Shown: positions 52,211-61,314 of the stretch, in pieces
Layout of the letters: every line of letters starts with the position of its first letter
How positions within the stretch are numbered: position 1 is the stretch's first letter
Assembly: GCF_036013525.1 (NCBI RefSeq)
Contig: NZ_CP107853.1
Coordinates: forward strand, 6,944,001 to 7,008,000
DNA length: 64,000 nt
Direction of reading: 5' to 3'
DNA from: Nonomuraea sp. NBC_00507
GTDB taxonomy: Bacteria > Actinomycetota > Actinomycetes > Streptosporangiales > Streptosporangiaceae
Translations under genes and position numbers: made by a program
Notes under the pieces: model-generated
Seen by the model: the letters and a program-made list of their open reading frames with translations, nothing else
What the model was told of the DNA's origin: nothing
The model's database searches: none

Positions 52211-53434
52211 ATGAGATCGTGGTCTGCCCAGAACGTTCCAAAGCTCCCTGGTGAGAGCATTCCGCTGCGTCTCTACGACACCTCCGCCAAGCAGGTGCGG
52301 CAGACCGATCCCGGGCCGACCGCCAGGATGTACGTCTGCGGCATCACCCCCTACGACGCCACGCACCTCGGCCACGCCAACACCTACCACGCCTTCGACC
52401 TGGTCGGCCGGCTGTGGCGGGACGCGGGCCACGAGGTCCACTACACGCAGAACGCCACCGACGTGGACGACCCGCTGCTGGAGCGCGCCGCCCAGACCGG
52501 CGTCGGCTGGCAGGACCTGGCCGAGCGGGAGATCGAGCTGTTCCGCGGCGACATGGAGGCGCTGCGGATCCTGCCGCCCCGCGAATACGTCGGCGTCACC
52601 GAGGTCGTCGGCGGGGTGGCGGAGCTGATCGCCAAGCTGTCGGCCAAGGGCGTCACGTACGCCCTCGACGGCGACGTCTACTTCAGCGTGGCCGACGCCC
52701 CCAAGTTCGGCCAGGTGTCCGGCTACGACGAGACCGAGATGCTGGCCCTGTTCGCCGAGCGCGGCGGCGACCCGGACCGGGCCGGCAAGCGCCACCCGCT
52801 GGACTGGCTGCTATGGCGGGCCGAGCGGCCGGGCGAGCCGTCGTGGGAGTCACGGCTGGGCAAGGGCCGCCCCGGCTGGCACATCGAGTGCACCGCGATC
52901 GCCCTGGACAACCTCGGCGCCGGCTACGACGTGGCGGGCGGCGGCTCCGACCTGATCTTCCCGCATCACGAGTGCGGCGCCTCCGAGGGGCACGCGGCCA
53001 CAGGGGAGTGGCCGTTCGCCAAGTTCTACACGCACGCCGGCATGGTGGGCCTCGACGGTGAGAAGATGTCGAAGTCCAAGGGCAACCTGGTCTTCGTCTC
53101 CAAGGTGCGCCGGGAGCACGACCCGATGGCGGTCAGGCTCGTACTGCTGGCCCACCACTACCGCGCCGACTGGACCTACGTCCCCGCCCTGATCGCCGAC
53201 GCCGAGCGCAGGCTGGCCCGCTGGCGCTCGGCCGTCCGCCTGGCCTCCGGCCCGGACGCCGGCGAGGTGCTGGCGCGGGTGCGTGAGCGCCTGGCCGACG
53301 ACCTCGACTCGCCGGCCGCGCTGGCCGCGATCGACGCCTGGGCCGACGCAGCCCTCGCCGGCGGCGGCTCGGATCCCGACGCCCCCGACCTGGTCAAGGA
53401 CCTGTCCGACGCCCTGCTCGGCGTCGCGCTCTAA
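52211..53434 (+). CDS. mshC: Mycothiol ligase: cysteine--1-D-myo-inosityl 2-amino-2-deoxy-alpha-D-glucopyranoside ligase
   Basis: A 407-residue class I cysteinyl-tRNA-synthetase homologue that joins cysteine to GlcN-Ins in the fourth step of mycothiol synthesis. Visible are the zinc- and Cys-binding [20 protein letters not shown], the mshC-specific [14 protein letters not shown], and [13 protein letters not shown] (KMSKS). It lacks the C-terminal anticodon-binding extension of true CysRS, as expected. Its presence identifies the host as a mycothiol-making actinobacterium. Confidence 0.96.
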   Translation: MRSWSAQNVPKLPGESIPLRLYDTSAKQVRQTDPGPTARMYVCGITPYDATHLGHANTYHAFDLVGRLWRDAGHEVHYTQNATDVDDPLLERAAQTGVGWQDLAEREIELFRGDMEALRILPPREYVGVTEVVGGVAELIAKLSAKGVTYALDGDVYFSVADAPKFGQVSGYDETEMLALFAERGGDPDRAGKRHPLDWLLWRAERPGEPSWESRLGKGRPGWHIECTAIALDNLGAGYDVAGGGSDLIFPHHECGASEGHAATGEWPFAKFYTHAGMVGLDGEKMSKSKGNLVFVSKVRREHDPMAVRLVLLAHHYRADWTYVPALIADAERRLARWRSAVRLASGPDAGEVLARVRERLADDLDSPAALAAIDAWADAALAGGGSDPDAPDLVKDLSDALLGVAL

Positions 53435-53441
53435 CCCTCGC

Positions 53442-53467
53442 GAAAACCCGCGCCACGCCGGGTTTTC
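53442..53467. terminator. Bidirectional rho-independent terminator
   Basis: GAAAACCCG and CGGGTTTTC form a perfect 9-bp stem with an 8-base loop 8 bases after mshC stops. The A-run and T-run on either side allow termination in both directions, between mshC and the convergent glycan operon. Confidence 0.88.
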
Positions 53468-53542
53468 CCATGGGCATAGCCGCCGGCCCCGCGCCCGCCT
53501 CAGGGCGCGGGGCGAGCCGCGCTCGCGGCGCCCGTCCCCCGC

Positions 53543-54505
53543 TCAGGCCCGCACCCGCTCGAGCCGCTCGATCGCGGCCAGCTCGGCCGAGAACCACGCG
53601 ATCGTGCGGCGCAGCCCCTCCCGGGCGGGCACCTGGGCCCGCCAGCCCAGCCGCTCGGCCGCCAGCGTCGTGTCCGGCCTCCTGACCTTGGGATCGTCGG
53701 CGGGCCGGTCGACGAACACGATCGGCGACGACGATGCGGCCAGCTCCCTGATCGTCGTGGCCAGCTCCAGCATGGTCAGCTCGTCCGGGTTGCCGATGTT
53801 GACCGGCCCGGCGAAGTCGCTGCGGGCCATGGCCAGGATGCCCGACACGGTGTCGTCCACGTAGCAGATCGAGCGGGTCTGCGCGCCGTCGCCGGTGATG
53901 GTGATCGGCTCGCCGGTCAGCGCCTGCCTGATGAACGTCGGGATCGCCCGCCCGTCGAACGGGCGCATGCGCGGGCCGTACGTGTTGAAGATCCGCACGA
54001 TGCCGGTGTCGGTGCCGCGTGAGTGGCGGTAGGCCGTGGTCAGCGACTCGGCGAAGCGCTTGGCCTCGTCGTACACGCTGCGCGGGCCGACCGGGTTCAC
54101 ATTCCCCCAGTACGTCTCCTTCTGCGGGTGTTCGAGGGGGTCGCCGTACACCTCGCTGGTCGAGGCGAGCACGAACCTGGCGCCCTTCCCCCTGGCCAGC
54201 CCCAGCGCGTGCAGCGTGCCCACGCTGCCCACCCGCAGCGTCTCGATCGGATAGCGCAGGTAGTCGGCCGGCGAGGCGGCCGAGGCGAAGTGCAGGACGA
54301 GGTCCAGCCGGTCGGGCACGTGCACGAACCCGGTCAGGTCGCACTCGATGAGCCGGAACTCCGGCCGGTCCATCAGATGCTCGACATTGCGCGGCCCGCC
54401 GGTCAGGAAGCTGTCCATGCAGACGACCTCCGCTCCGTCCTCCAGCAGCCGTTCGCACAGGTAAGAGCCGAGGAATCCGGCGCCCCCGGTGACCAGAGCC
54501 CTCAT
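53543..54505 (-). CDS. Extended SDR nucleotide-sugar epimerase/dehydratase (UDP-xylose-synthase-like)
   Basis: A 320-residue extended SDR acting on a nucleotide sugar. NAD binding: ALVTGGAGFLGSYLCERLL; active site Ser/Thr in LASTSEVYG and Tyr-x3-Lys in SVYDEAKRFAE; substrate segment RIFNTYGPRMRPFDGRAIP. The sequence is closest in pattern to UDP-glucuronate decarboxylases and dTDP-glucose dehydratases. As no other HldD candidate is certain, an ADP-heptose epimerase role cannot be excluded. It is the last gene of the operon, with its ATG overlapping the preceding stop (ATGA). Confidence 0.88.
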   Translation of the reverse strand: MRALVTGGAGFLGSYLCERLLEDGAEVVCMDSFLTGGPRNVEHLMDRPEFRLIECDLTGFVHVPDRLDLVLHFASAASPADYLRYPIETLRVGSVGTLHALGLARGKGARFVLASTSEVYGDPLEHPQKETYWGNVNPVGPRSVYDEAKRFAESLTTAYRHSRGTDTGIVRIFNTYGPRMRPFDGRAIPTFIRQALTGEPITITGDGAQTRSICYVDDTVSGILAMARSDFAGPVNIGNPDELTMLELATTIRELAASSSPIVFVDRPADDPKVRRPDTTLAAERLGWRAQVPAREGLRRTIAWFSAELAAIERLERVRA

Positions 54506-55389
54506 GACGTGACCTCCAACGCAGCGTCGACGACTTCGGAAACCTCGATCTTCAGCAGGCCGGGATCGACCCGCTGGCCGTGCGGATCCCCGTTGCGGCC
54601 GGCCCACAGCGCCACGTGGCGCCAGCCGGGCGGCGGGCCCCACAACGCCGGTGAGACCGGCCCGAACAACACCACCGACGGCACGCAGAACGCCGTCGCC
54701 AGGTGCGCGACGCCGGTGTCGCCGCAGACCACGAGTTTGGCCCTGCTGACCAGGTCGATCAGGTCGGCCAGGCAGGTCTGGCCGGCCAGCATGCGCTCGG
54801 GCGGCAGCCCGGCCAGCTCGGCGACCTTCCTGGCGATGGGCACCTCCTCGGCGGTGCCGGTGACGACGACGTCGTCCAGCGTGGCCGCGACCTGCGCGAA
54901 CCGATCGGGCGGCCAGCGCCGCGCCGGGAAGGCGGCCCCCGGGTGCACGATCGCCGGCCCCGTACGGTCGGAGATGCCGAGCGTCAGGTCGCCCGGATCG
55001 GCCGGGATGCCGTGCCACTCCAGCAGCCCGCACCAGCGCCGCACCTCGTGCACGCCGTCCTGCCACGGCGGTCCCGTGCCGAAGCTGATCAGCCGCGCCG
55101 GCTCGGTGCGCCGCAGCGCGTCGATGCTCTGCGGCCCCTTTCCGTGCAGGTTGACCGCGATGTCCGGCCGCTCGAACGGCACCCTGTCCATCGGCACGGG
55201 GCCCGGCCCCGACACATCCACGTGGCCGTCCACCGCGCCGGTCAGCGGCAGCAGGGCCTCCAGTGTCCGCGGTGCGGCAAGGGTGATCCTGTGCCGCGGG
55301 AACGCCTGGCGCAGGGCCCGCAGCGCGGGCACGGCCGTGAGCAGATCGCCGAGACCGAGCCCGCGCAGCACCAAGAGCTCTAGGGCCAT
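54502..55389 (-). CDS. Glycosyltransferase family 9 (heptosyltransferase-like), first copy
   Basis: A 295-residue GT9 protein. It starts LLVLRGLGLGDLLTAVPALR and contains the nucleotide-binding VVCGDTGVAHLATAFCVPSV and LFGPVSPALWG, the hallmark of ADP-heptose-using transferases. The N-terminus overlaps the SDR gene by 10 bases. It is predicted to transfer a heptose made by GmhA/HldE/GmhB to a growing glycan or aglycone on the inner membrane face. Confidence 0.9.
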   Translation of the reverse strand: MALELLVLRGLGLGDLLTAVPALRALRQAFPRHRITLAAPRTLEALLPLTGAVDGHVDVSGPGPVPMDRVPFERPDIAVNLHGKGPQSIDALRRTEPARLISFGTGPPWQDGVHEVRRWCGLLEWHGIPADPGDLTLGISDRTGPAIVHPGAAFPARRWPPDRFAQVAATLDDVVVTGTAEEVPIARKVAELAGLPPERMLAGQTCLADLIDLVSRAKLVVCGDTGVAHLATAFCVPSVVLFGPVSPALWGPPPGWRHVALWAGRNGDPHGQRVDPGLLKIEVSEVVDAALEVTS

Positions 55390-56054
55390 GACGTCTCCGT
55401 CGAGGGGCACACGACGAGCTCTCTCACCTCGCATCCGGCCGGCTGCCGCAGCGCGAACACCACGGTCTGCGCGACGTCGGCCGGATCGTTCAGCCCGGCC
55501 TCGGGACCCGGTTTGTACTGTTCCGGCCGCCCGTCGAAGAAGCTCGTCCGCATGCCGCCCGGAATGAGCAGGGTCACCCCCACTTCGCCGCGCAGCTCCA
55601 CCGCCAGCGCCCGGGTGAGGCCGACGACGCCGAACTTCGACGCCGAGTACGCCGACGCGTCGCTCAGCGGCCGCAGCCCCAGCGTGGAGGCGCAGGTGAC
55701 GACCCTGCCGCGGGTGTGCTTCAGGTACGGCAGCGCGGCACGCACGACGGACGCGGTGCCGAGCAGGTTCACCTTGATGACCCGCTCCCAGTCGTCGGCC
55801 GGCACGTCCTCCAGACGCCCGCACGCGTCGATGCCCGCGGCCGTCACCACGCCGTCGAGGCCGCCGGCCCGCTCGGCCAGCTCGCGTACCGCCCGCTCGG
55901 CCTCGCCGCGGTCGGCCAGGTCGGCGGTGACGTGATCGAAGCGCTGGTCCGGCTCTCGGACGTCGACGACCAGCGCCCGCCAGCCCTCCTTCTCCACGGC
56001 CTCGGCGGTGGCCAGACCGAGCCCGGAGGCTCCCCCGGTAATCAAGATGTTCAC
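55380..56054 (-). CDS. Short-chain dehydrogenase/reductase in glycan operon
   Basis: A 224-residue classical SDR with ILITGGASGLGLATAEAVEK, a Ser-containing strand CASTLGLRPLSD and an intact YSASKFGVVGL catalytic Tyr-x3-Lys. It is likely to reduce or oxidise a sugar or sugar-derived carbonyl in the pathway. GTG 56054 overlaps the hldE stop (GTGA), with GGGAGATCC upstream. Its exact step is unknown. Confidence 0.87.
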   Translation of the reverse strand: MNILITGGASGLGLATAEAVEKEGWRALVVDVREPDQRFDHVTADLADRGEAERAVRELAERAGGLDGVVTAAGIDACGRLEDVPADDWERVIKVNLLGTASVVRAALPYLKHTRGRVVTCASTLGLRPLSDASAYSASKFGVVGLTRALAVELRGEVGVTLLIPGGMRTSFFDGRPEQYKPGPEAGLNDPADVAQTVVFALRQPAGCEVRELVVCPSTETSWP

Positions 56055-57382
56055 TGGATCTCCCTGATCAGATTCGTTGTCGATCGTCCCGGCAGGGTGC
56101 TCAGCACGACGATCTGCGCGCCGAGCCTGGCCAGGACCTCGGATTCGGGCAGGACCTCCCCCTCGTAGTCGCCGCCCTTCACCCACACGTCGGGGCGCAG
56201 CAGCTCGATGGCGCGGGCCGGGGTGTCCTCCTCGAACACCAGCACGGCGTCCACGCAGCCGAGCGCCCTGAGCACCTCCACCCGGTCACGCACGTCCACG
56301 ATGGGCCGCGCGGGGCCCTTCAGCCGGCGTACCGAGGCGTCGGAGTTGACGCAGACGACGAGCGCGTCGCCCAGCGCCCTGGCCCGCCGCAACAGGCTCA
56401 CGTGGCCCGCGTGCAGCAGGTCGAAGCAGCCGCCCGTGGCGATCAGCCGGCCGCCGTTGGCGCGGGTGAGCCCGGCCACCTCCAGCGCCGTGCGGGGCCG
56501 GTCGCCGAGCCGCTGCTCCTGGATCTTGATGGAGGCGGCGCCGCCGCGCTCCACGAAACGTGACGCCTCGCCGACGCCGATCGCCACCGCGTCCGCGGCG
56601 CCGTGGCCGTCGCGCAGCGCCAGGGCCGCGGCGGCGGCCAGCCGGTCGCCCGCGCCGCACGCGTCGTGGGCGCCGGCCCGCACGGGCGGCGGCACCCGGA
56701 TGAGCGGCCCGCCCTCGACGGCCAGCGCGGCCCCGCACGCGCCCGTCGTGACGGCCACCGCCCTGGCCCGCAGCTCCCGCACCAGCCGGCGGGCGGCCTG
56801 GTCGGGGCTGCGGTAGGTGGACGGGCACAACACCCGCGCCTCGGCCTCGCTCGGCGTCAGCAGCGCGCAGCCCGGCATGGGGCGCTCGCCTCTCGGGTGC
56901 GGGTCCCACACCACCGGCACGGCGCTGTCGCGCAGCAGCTCGCCGGCCATCTTGGCCACGCCTCTGCCGTAGTCGGACACCAGCACCGCGCTGGCCCCGG
57001 TGATCGCCTCGGCGGCCGCCTGGCTGGGGGCGTACCTGGCCGTGCCGTCCCCGGTGTCCAGCCTGACCAGCGTCTGGTCTCTGGCCCTGACCCTGGTCTT
57101 GCGTACGGTGCCGCCGCGCAGCGGCAGCCGCACCAGGTCGAGCTCTCCCGACAGCAGCCCGCACAGGCGGTGCCCGTCCGGGTCGTCGCCGATCGCGGTG
57201 ATCAGCACGACGTCGGCGCCGTCGCGGGCGGCCAGCAGCGCGGCCAGGCCGGCCCCGCCGGGGCGCGCCTGCTCGGCGGTGACGTCCACCACCGGGACGG
57301 GCGCGTCCGGGCACAGCCGCTCCGCCTCGCCCTCGACGTCCACATCGAGCAACGTGTCCCCGAGCACCACGAGCGGACCCAT
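56051..57382 (-). CDS. hldE: Bifunctional heptose 7-phosphate kinase / heptose 1-phosphate adenylyltransferase
   Basis: A 443-residue two-domain enzyme, the same layout as HldE (RfaE). Residues about 1-300 are a PfkB-type kinase (GGAGLAALLAARDGADVVLI and the catalytic DACGAGDRLAAAAAL). Residues about 310-443 are a nucleotidyltransferase (IATGGCFDLLHAGHVSLLRR, NSDASVRRLKGPARPI, KGGDYEGEVLPE). It makes ADP-heptose from heptose 7-phosphate with GmhB between its two reactions. The ATG shares one base with the gmhA stop. Confidence 0.95.
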   Translation of the reverse strand: MGPLVVLGDTLLDVDVEGEAERLCPDAPVPVVDVTAEQARPGGAGLAALLAARDGADVVLITAIGDDPDGHRLCGLLSGELDLVRLPLRGGTVRKTRVRARDQTLVRLDTGDGTARYAPSQAAAEAITGASAVLVSDYGRGVAKMAGELLRDSAVPVVWDPHPRGERPMPGCALLTPSEAEARVLCPSTYRSPDQAARRLVRELRARAVAVTTGACGAALAVEGGPLIRVPPPVRAGAHDACGAGDRLAAAAALALRDGHGAADAVAIGVGEASRFVERGGAASIKIQEQRLGDRPRTALEVAGLTRANGGRLIATGGCFDLLHAGHVSLLRRARALGDALVVCVNSDASVRRLKGPARPIVDVRDRVEVLRALGCVDAVLVFEEDTPARAIELLRPDVWVKGGDYEGEVLPESEVLARLGAQIVVLSTLPGRSTTNLIREIQ

Positions 57383-57930
57383 CAGAGCGACTCCTCCACC
57401 GCATCGCACAGCAAGTGGATCAGCGCGAGGTGCACCTCCTGCACGGTCGCCGTCTCCTCGGCCGGTACGGCCACCGCGTCGTCGCACAGTCCGGCCAGCG
57501 GATTGGGCGCCGGCCCGGTCATGGCCCAGGCCAGAATCCCGCCCTCCTGCGCCGCCTTGGCCGCGGCCAGCACGTTCGGGCTGGTGCCACTGGTGGACAG
57601 GCACAGCAGCACGTCGCCGGGCCGGCCGTGCGCGCGCACCTGGCGGGCGTAGACCTCCTCGGCGCCGAAGTCGTTGGCGATCGCCGTCAGCGACGAGCCG
57701 TCGGCGTGCAGCGGGATCGCCGCGTACGGCGGCCGGTCGTCCCTGAACCGGCCCACCAGCTCGGCCGTCAGGTGCTGCGCCTCGGCCGCCGAGCCGCCGT
57801 TGCCGCAGACCAGCAGCCGGCCCCCGGAGCTCAGCACGCCGGCCAGCTTCGCGCCCCACGCGCGCACCCCGGCCGCCTGGCCGTCGACCTTCTCCAGCGT
57901 GGTCCAGAGCTTTTCCAGATGAACGTCCAC
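57382..57930 (-). CDS. gmhA: Sedoheptulose 7-phosphate isomerase
   Basis: A 182-residue SIS-domain protein with the GmhA pattern: LLVCGNGGSAAEAQHLTAEL, GRFRDDRPPYAAIPL, LCLSTSGTSPNVLAAAKAAQ and the C-terminal metal/active-site EVHLALIHLLCD. It converts sedoheptulose 7-phosphate to D-glycero-D-manno-heptose 7-phosphate. GTG 57930 follows GGGGGG and lies two bases after the GT4 stop, so it is probably coupled to it. Confidence 0.94.
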   Translation of the reverse strand: MDVHLEKLWTTLEKVDGQAAGVRAWGAKLAGVLSSGGRLLVCGNGGSAAEAQHLTAELVGRFRDDRPPYAAIPLHADGSSLTAIANDFGAEEVYARQVRAHGRPGDVLLCLSTSGTSPNVLAAAKAAQEGGILAWAMTGPAPNPLAGLCDDAVAVPAEETATVQEVHLALIHLLCDAVEESL

Positions 57931-57932
57931 GA

Positions 57933-59123
57933 TCAACCCCCCAGAGCCGCCAGACCGCACAGCTTGCCGTCGATGACCTGCGTGTACACGGCCTCGGTCC
58001 GCTCGGCCACGTGCGGCCAGCCGTACCTCTCACGGGCCCGCCTGGCCCCCGCCGCCGCGAGTTCGGCCCGTTTGCCCGGGTCGCCGAGCACGTCCTTCAG
58101 CGCCCTGGCCAGCGCGCGCGGGCGGCGGGGCGGCACGAGCACGCCGCAGCCGGCGACCGTGTCCAGGTGCCCGCCGACCGCGGAGGCCACGACGGGGACG
58201 CCGCACGCCATCGCCTCGACCGGGACCATGCCGAACGGCTCGTACCACGGCACCGTCACCACGACGTCGGCCGCGCGCATGAGCGCCGGCACCTGCGCGC
58301 GCGGCACGCTGCCGATCACGTGCACCCGCTCGTCGAGGCCGTACGCGGCGGCCAGCTCGCGCAGCCTGACGGCCTCCTCGTCGTCCGGGCTGCCGCCGGC
58401 GATCACCAGGTCGGCACCGGGCAGCCGGTGCAGCGCCGCGATGACGGTGTCCACGCCCTTGCGCGGCACCATCCGGCCGATGCACAGGATCATCTGTCCC
58501 CTCGGGCGCGGCGCCACCGGCCCGTCCGGGCAGAACGCCGTCAGGTCCACCCCGCACGGCACGACCATGATCCGCCGCTCCGGCACGCCCATCGCGCACA
58601 GCTCGCCCACCTCGTCGCTGCAGGTGGCGAGCACCGCGTCGGCCCGCTTGCCGATCTCGCGCTCGGTGTCGAGGCGGTGCGCCGGGCTGGTGTCCGCCTC
58701 GCCCTGCCAGCGCCGCTTGACCGTGCCCAGGGCGTGGAACGTCTGCACCACGGGGATGCCGTCGGCCGCCGCCTGCAGCGCCGCCTGCCCGCTCATCCAG
58801 AAGTGGGCGTGCGCGATGTCCGGCGGATCGATCGCCCAGTGGTCGGCGAGGCGGTCGGTGAACTCCGGCATGTACGGCGGCAGCTCGTCCTTCGGTATCG
58901 GCACCGGGGGACCGGCCGGCACGTACTCGACCGTGATGCCGGGCGCCAGGGGCACCGACGCCGGCTGCGACGTCGACGTGCGCCGGGTGTGGACCGTGAT
59001 CGTGTGCCCGCGCTCGGCCAGCGCGACGGCCAGCGCGGCGACGTGCACGTTCTGGCCGCCCGCGTCGACGCCGCCGACCGCGGCCAGCGGGTCCGCGTGC
59101 TCGGAGATGAGATCGACCTTCAC
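57933..59123 (-). CDS. Glycosyltransferase family 4
   Basis: A 396-residue GT-B glycosyltransferase beginning with the D-inositol/sucrose-type DLISEHADPLAAVGGVDAGG. The C-terminal donor site has LCIGRMVPRKGVDTVIAAL and the E-x7-E motif in YEPFGMVPVEAMACGVPVVA. The donor is unknown. Its ATG overlaps the preceding GT9 stop (ATGA). Confidence 0.92.
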   Translation of the reverse strand: MKVDLISEHADPLAAVGGVDAGGQNVHVAALAVALAERGHTITVHTRRTSTSQPASVPLAPGITVEYVPAGPPVPIPKDELPPYMPEFTDRLADHWAIDPPDIAHAHFWMSGQAALQAAADGIPVVQTFHALGTVKRRWQGEADTSPAHRLDTEREIGKRADAVLATCSDEVGELCAMGVPERRIMVVPCGVDLTAFCPDGPVAPRPRGQMILCIGRMVPRKGVDTVIAALHRLPGADLVIAGGSPDDEEAVRLRELAAAYGLDERVHVIGSVPRAQVPALMRAADVVVTVPWYEPFGMVPVEAMACGVPVVASAVGGHLDTVAGCGVLVPPRRPRALARALKDVLGDPGKRAELAAAGARRARERYGWPHVAERTEAVYTQVIDGKLCGLAALGG

Positions 59124-60298
59124 TGAGTCAGCTCCCTCACTGCCTTGACCACCTGCTCACTTGTCACCTGGGACAGACATGGGTGTCCGGGGATCGGGCA
59201 CGTGCGCGCCCTGCTGTCCTTGCAGGGCGCCTGCTGATCGCCGAGCAGCACCGCGGGGACCCCGTACGGGGCCCAGCGCGCCGCCGGGACGACGGGGGCG
59301 AACAGGCTCACGACCGGCGTGCCGACCGCCGCGGCCAGGTGCGCGGGGCCGGTGTTGCCGGCCACGAGCACGCTGGCGTGTTCCAGCACGGCGGCCAGTT
59401 CGCCGAGAGTGGTCGCGCCGCCGAGGTCGGCCGCGTCGTCACCGGCCACGTAGGCCGTGAGATCACGTTCCGTGCCGGTCACGACGACGCGATGCCCGTC
59501 TTGCGCCAGCTCGTGTACGGCCTGCCGATGCTTTTCGGCCGGCCATGTCCTCGCGGGCGCCGACGTCCCCGGGTGCACCACGACATACGTGCTTTTGCCG
59601 GCATCGGCGCCGACGCTGGGCAAATGCCCCGTAAATTTGTCTATATCCGGCAATGGCCGCTGAACAGCGAGTTTGCCGTCATCGCCCGGTGGCAGCTCGA
59701 ACCCCGCCGCCCGCGCCACGGCCAGCATCCGCTCGGCCTCGGGCACATCGAGGCTCTCGTCCACGACGTGGCGCACGTCCAGCAGCGAGCCGGGGTAGTC
59801 GTTGCTGATCGCCGTGATCCTGCGGACGCCGGCCAGCCTGAGCAGCAGCGCCAGCGGGAGCGCCGACTGGTGGAACGAGGTGAGGACCACCGCCTCGTCG
59901 ATGCCGTGCAGCCGCCCGACCAGTCCGGCGACGTGCGCCTTGCTGACGGGCGGGGGAGTGTGGTCGATCCACGGGGCCTGCCACTCCACGACGTGGTCCA
60001 CGCCGGGCAGCAGTTCGGCGGCCGCCCTGCCGTTCGGGCCGGCCAGGAAGACGACCTCCTCGGCCAGCGTGCGCACGGCCCGGACGGCGGGGCCGGTCAG
60101 CAGTACGTCCCCGGCGTCGTCGAGCCGCGCCACCAGCACCCGCCCCCGGCCGCCGGCGCTCTTGGCGGCGGCCCGTTCGGTCTGCTCGGCGCTCGCCCTC
60201 GCGGGCGTGGCCTTCGCGGCGGAGCCGCATCGCGCGGCGCCCGCCGTCGTGCACGGGCCCACACCGTACAGCACCGCTCCCGGCACGCGAGCGCTCAT
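59120..60298 (-). CDS. Glycosyltransferase family 9 (heptosyltransferase-like), second copy
   Basis: A 392-residue GT9 protein. After an Ala/Arg/Gly-rich N-terminal extension of about 45 residues comes RVLVARLDDAGDVLLTGPAV. The donor site has VVHPGTSAPARTWPAEKHRQ and LVAGNTGPAHLAAAVGTPVV, and the C-terminus contains a Cys cluster (APCKDSRARTCPIPGHPC). Two GT9 genes alongside heptose activation genes imply at least two heptose residues or two acceptors. GGAGGG precedes ATG 60298, which overlaps the GT2 stop. Confidence 0.9.
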   Translation of the reverse strand: MSARVPGAVLYGVGPCTTAGAARCGSAAKATPARASAEQTERAAAKSAGGRGRVLVARLDDAGDVLLTGPAVRAVRTLAEEVVFLAGPNGRAAAELLPGVDHVVEWQAPWIDHTPPPVSKAHVAGLVGRLHGIDEAVVLTSFHQSALPLALLLRLAGVRRITAISNDYPGSLLDVRHVVDESLDVPEAERMLAVARAAGFELPPGDDGKLAVQRPLPDIDKFTGHLPSVGADAGKSTYVVVHPGTSAPARTWPAEKHRQAVHELAQDGHRVVVTGTERDLTAYVAGDDAADLGGATTLGELAAVLEHASVLVAGNTGPAHLAAAVGTPVVSLFAPVVPAARWAPYGVPAVLLGDQQAPCKDSRARTCPIPGHPCLSQVTSEQVVKAVRELTQ

Positions 60299-61314
60299 CG
60301 CCGCACCCTCCATTCCCCCCGCAGCCGGTGCGCGCATGCGACCGGCGGGATCACCACGCTGGTGACGACCATCCGCCACACCTCGTCGGGGGTACGCGGC
60401 CCCGGCGCGATCCGCCGCCACGCGAACTCCGCCGTCAAGGCGGCCCACACGGCCCCGGCGAGTCCGGCCAGGACCGCCGGTCCCCGCCCCAGGACCTCGC
60501 GGCGAGCCCCGACGATGCCCCGGGCGGCCAGGGTCAGCGCCGCCAGCCCGGCCACCGTGGTCACCGCGTGCGTTCGCAGCCGGCCGCGGCCACCGCCTAT
60601 GGCCGCCCGCCACCCGGGCCCGTGCACGTGCCGCATCAGCGCGTCGTCGGCGTTGCCCCGCTGGAAGCGCACGCTGGCCCAGAACCCGTCCGGCCGCACC
60701 GGATGCGCCGTCACCCGGTCGCCGCGCACGAGCCGGTGGCCCGCCCGCGCGACCCGCAGCGCGAGGTCGGCGTCCTCCCGGTAGGCCCGGGGGAAGCGTT
60801 CGTCGAATCCGCCGACCGCCTCCAGCACCGATCGCCGGTAGGCCATGTCGGCCGTCACCCACAGCGCCCGCGCCAGCCCGGCGGTGTTGCGCTCGGCGTC
60901 GGTCGGCCGCCGGTCGGCCGGCAGCGGCACCACGATGCGGCCCTGGCTGCCCGCCACGTCCCCGGGCAGGTCCACTAGGTCCTTCCAGACCGCCTCGGTC
61001 CACCCGGGCTCGGGGATCACGTCGTCGTCGAGGAACACCACCCAGGGCGTGTCCGCGGCCCGCCACCCGGCGTTGCGCGCCGCGGCGGGTCCCCGGCCGC
61101 CCGATCGGACGACTCGTAGGCCCTCATGAGAAAAAGACGGCAGCGTCACACCACGCTCCTTCGTGCGACTGCCACCGCCACGACGAAGAGTACCCGTTCG
61201 ATCGCGATTCGTAACCCGATCGTCCACCACGATCACCGGCACCCCGGAGCCCACGGCGGCGACCGTGTCGCCGAGCGTCGACCGTCCGATGGTGGGGATC
61301 ACGACGGTGATCAC
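60295..61314 (-). CDS. Glycosyltransferase family 2 with C-terminal membrane segment
   Basis: A 339-residue GT-A transferase: ITVVIPTIGRSTLGDTVAAV, the nucleotide/metal site in VVFLDDDVIPEPGW (DxD), and FDERFPRAYREDADLALRVA (catalytic-base region). Residues about 255-320 are hydrophobic and probably membrane-associated (TVAGLAALTLAARGIVGA, LAGLAGAVWAALTAEF). GTG 61314 overlaps the carbamoyltransferase stop (GTGA). Confidence 0.9.
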   Translation of the reverse strand: MITVVIPTIGRSTLGDTVAAVGSGVPVIVVDDRVTNRDRTGTLRRGGGSRTKERGVTLPSFSHEGLRVVRSGGRGPAAARNAGWRAADTPWVVFLDDDVIPEPGWTEAVWKDLVDLPGDVAGSQGRIVVPLPADRRPTDAERNTAGLARALWVTADMAYRRSVLEAVGGFDERFPRAYREDADLALRVARAGHRLVRGDRVTAHPVRPDGFWASVRFQRGNADDALMRHVHGPGWRAAIGGGRGRLRTHAVTTVAGLAALTLAARGIVGARREVLGRGPAVLAGLAGAVWAALTAEFAWRRIAPGPRTPDEVWRMVVTSVVIPPVACAHRLRGEWRVRR

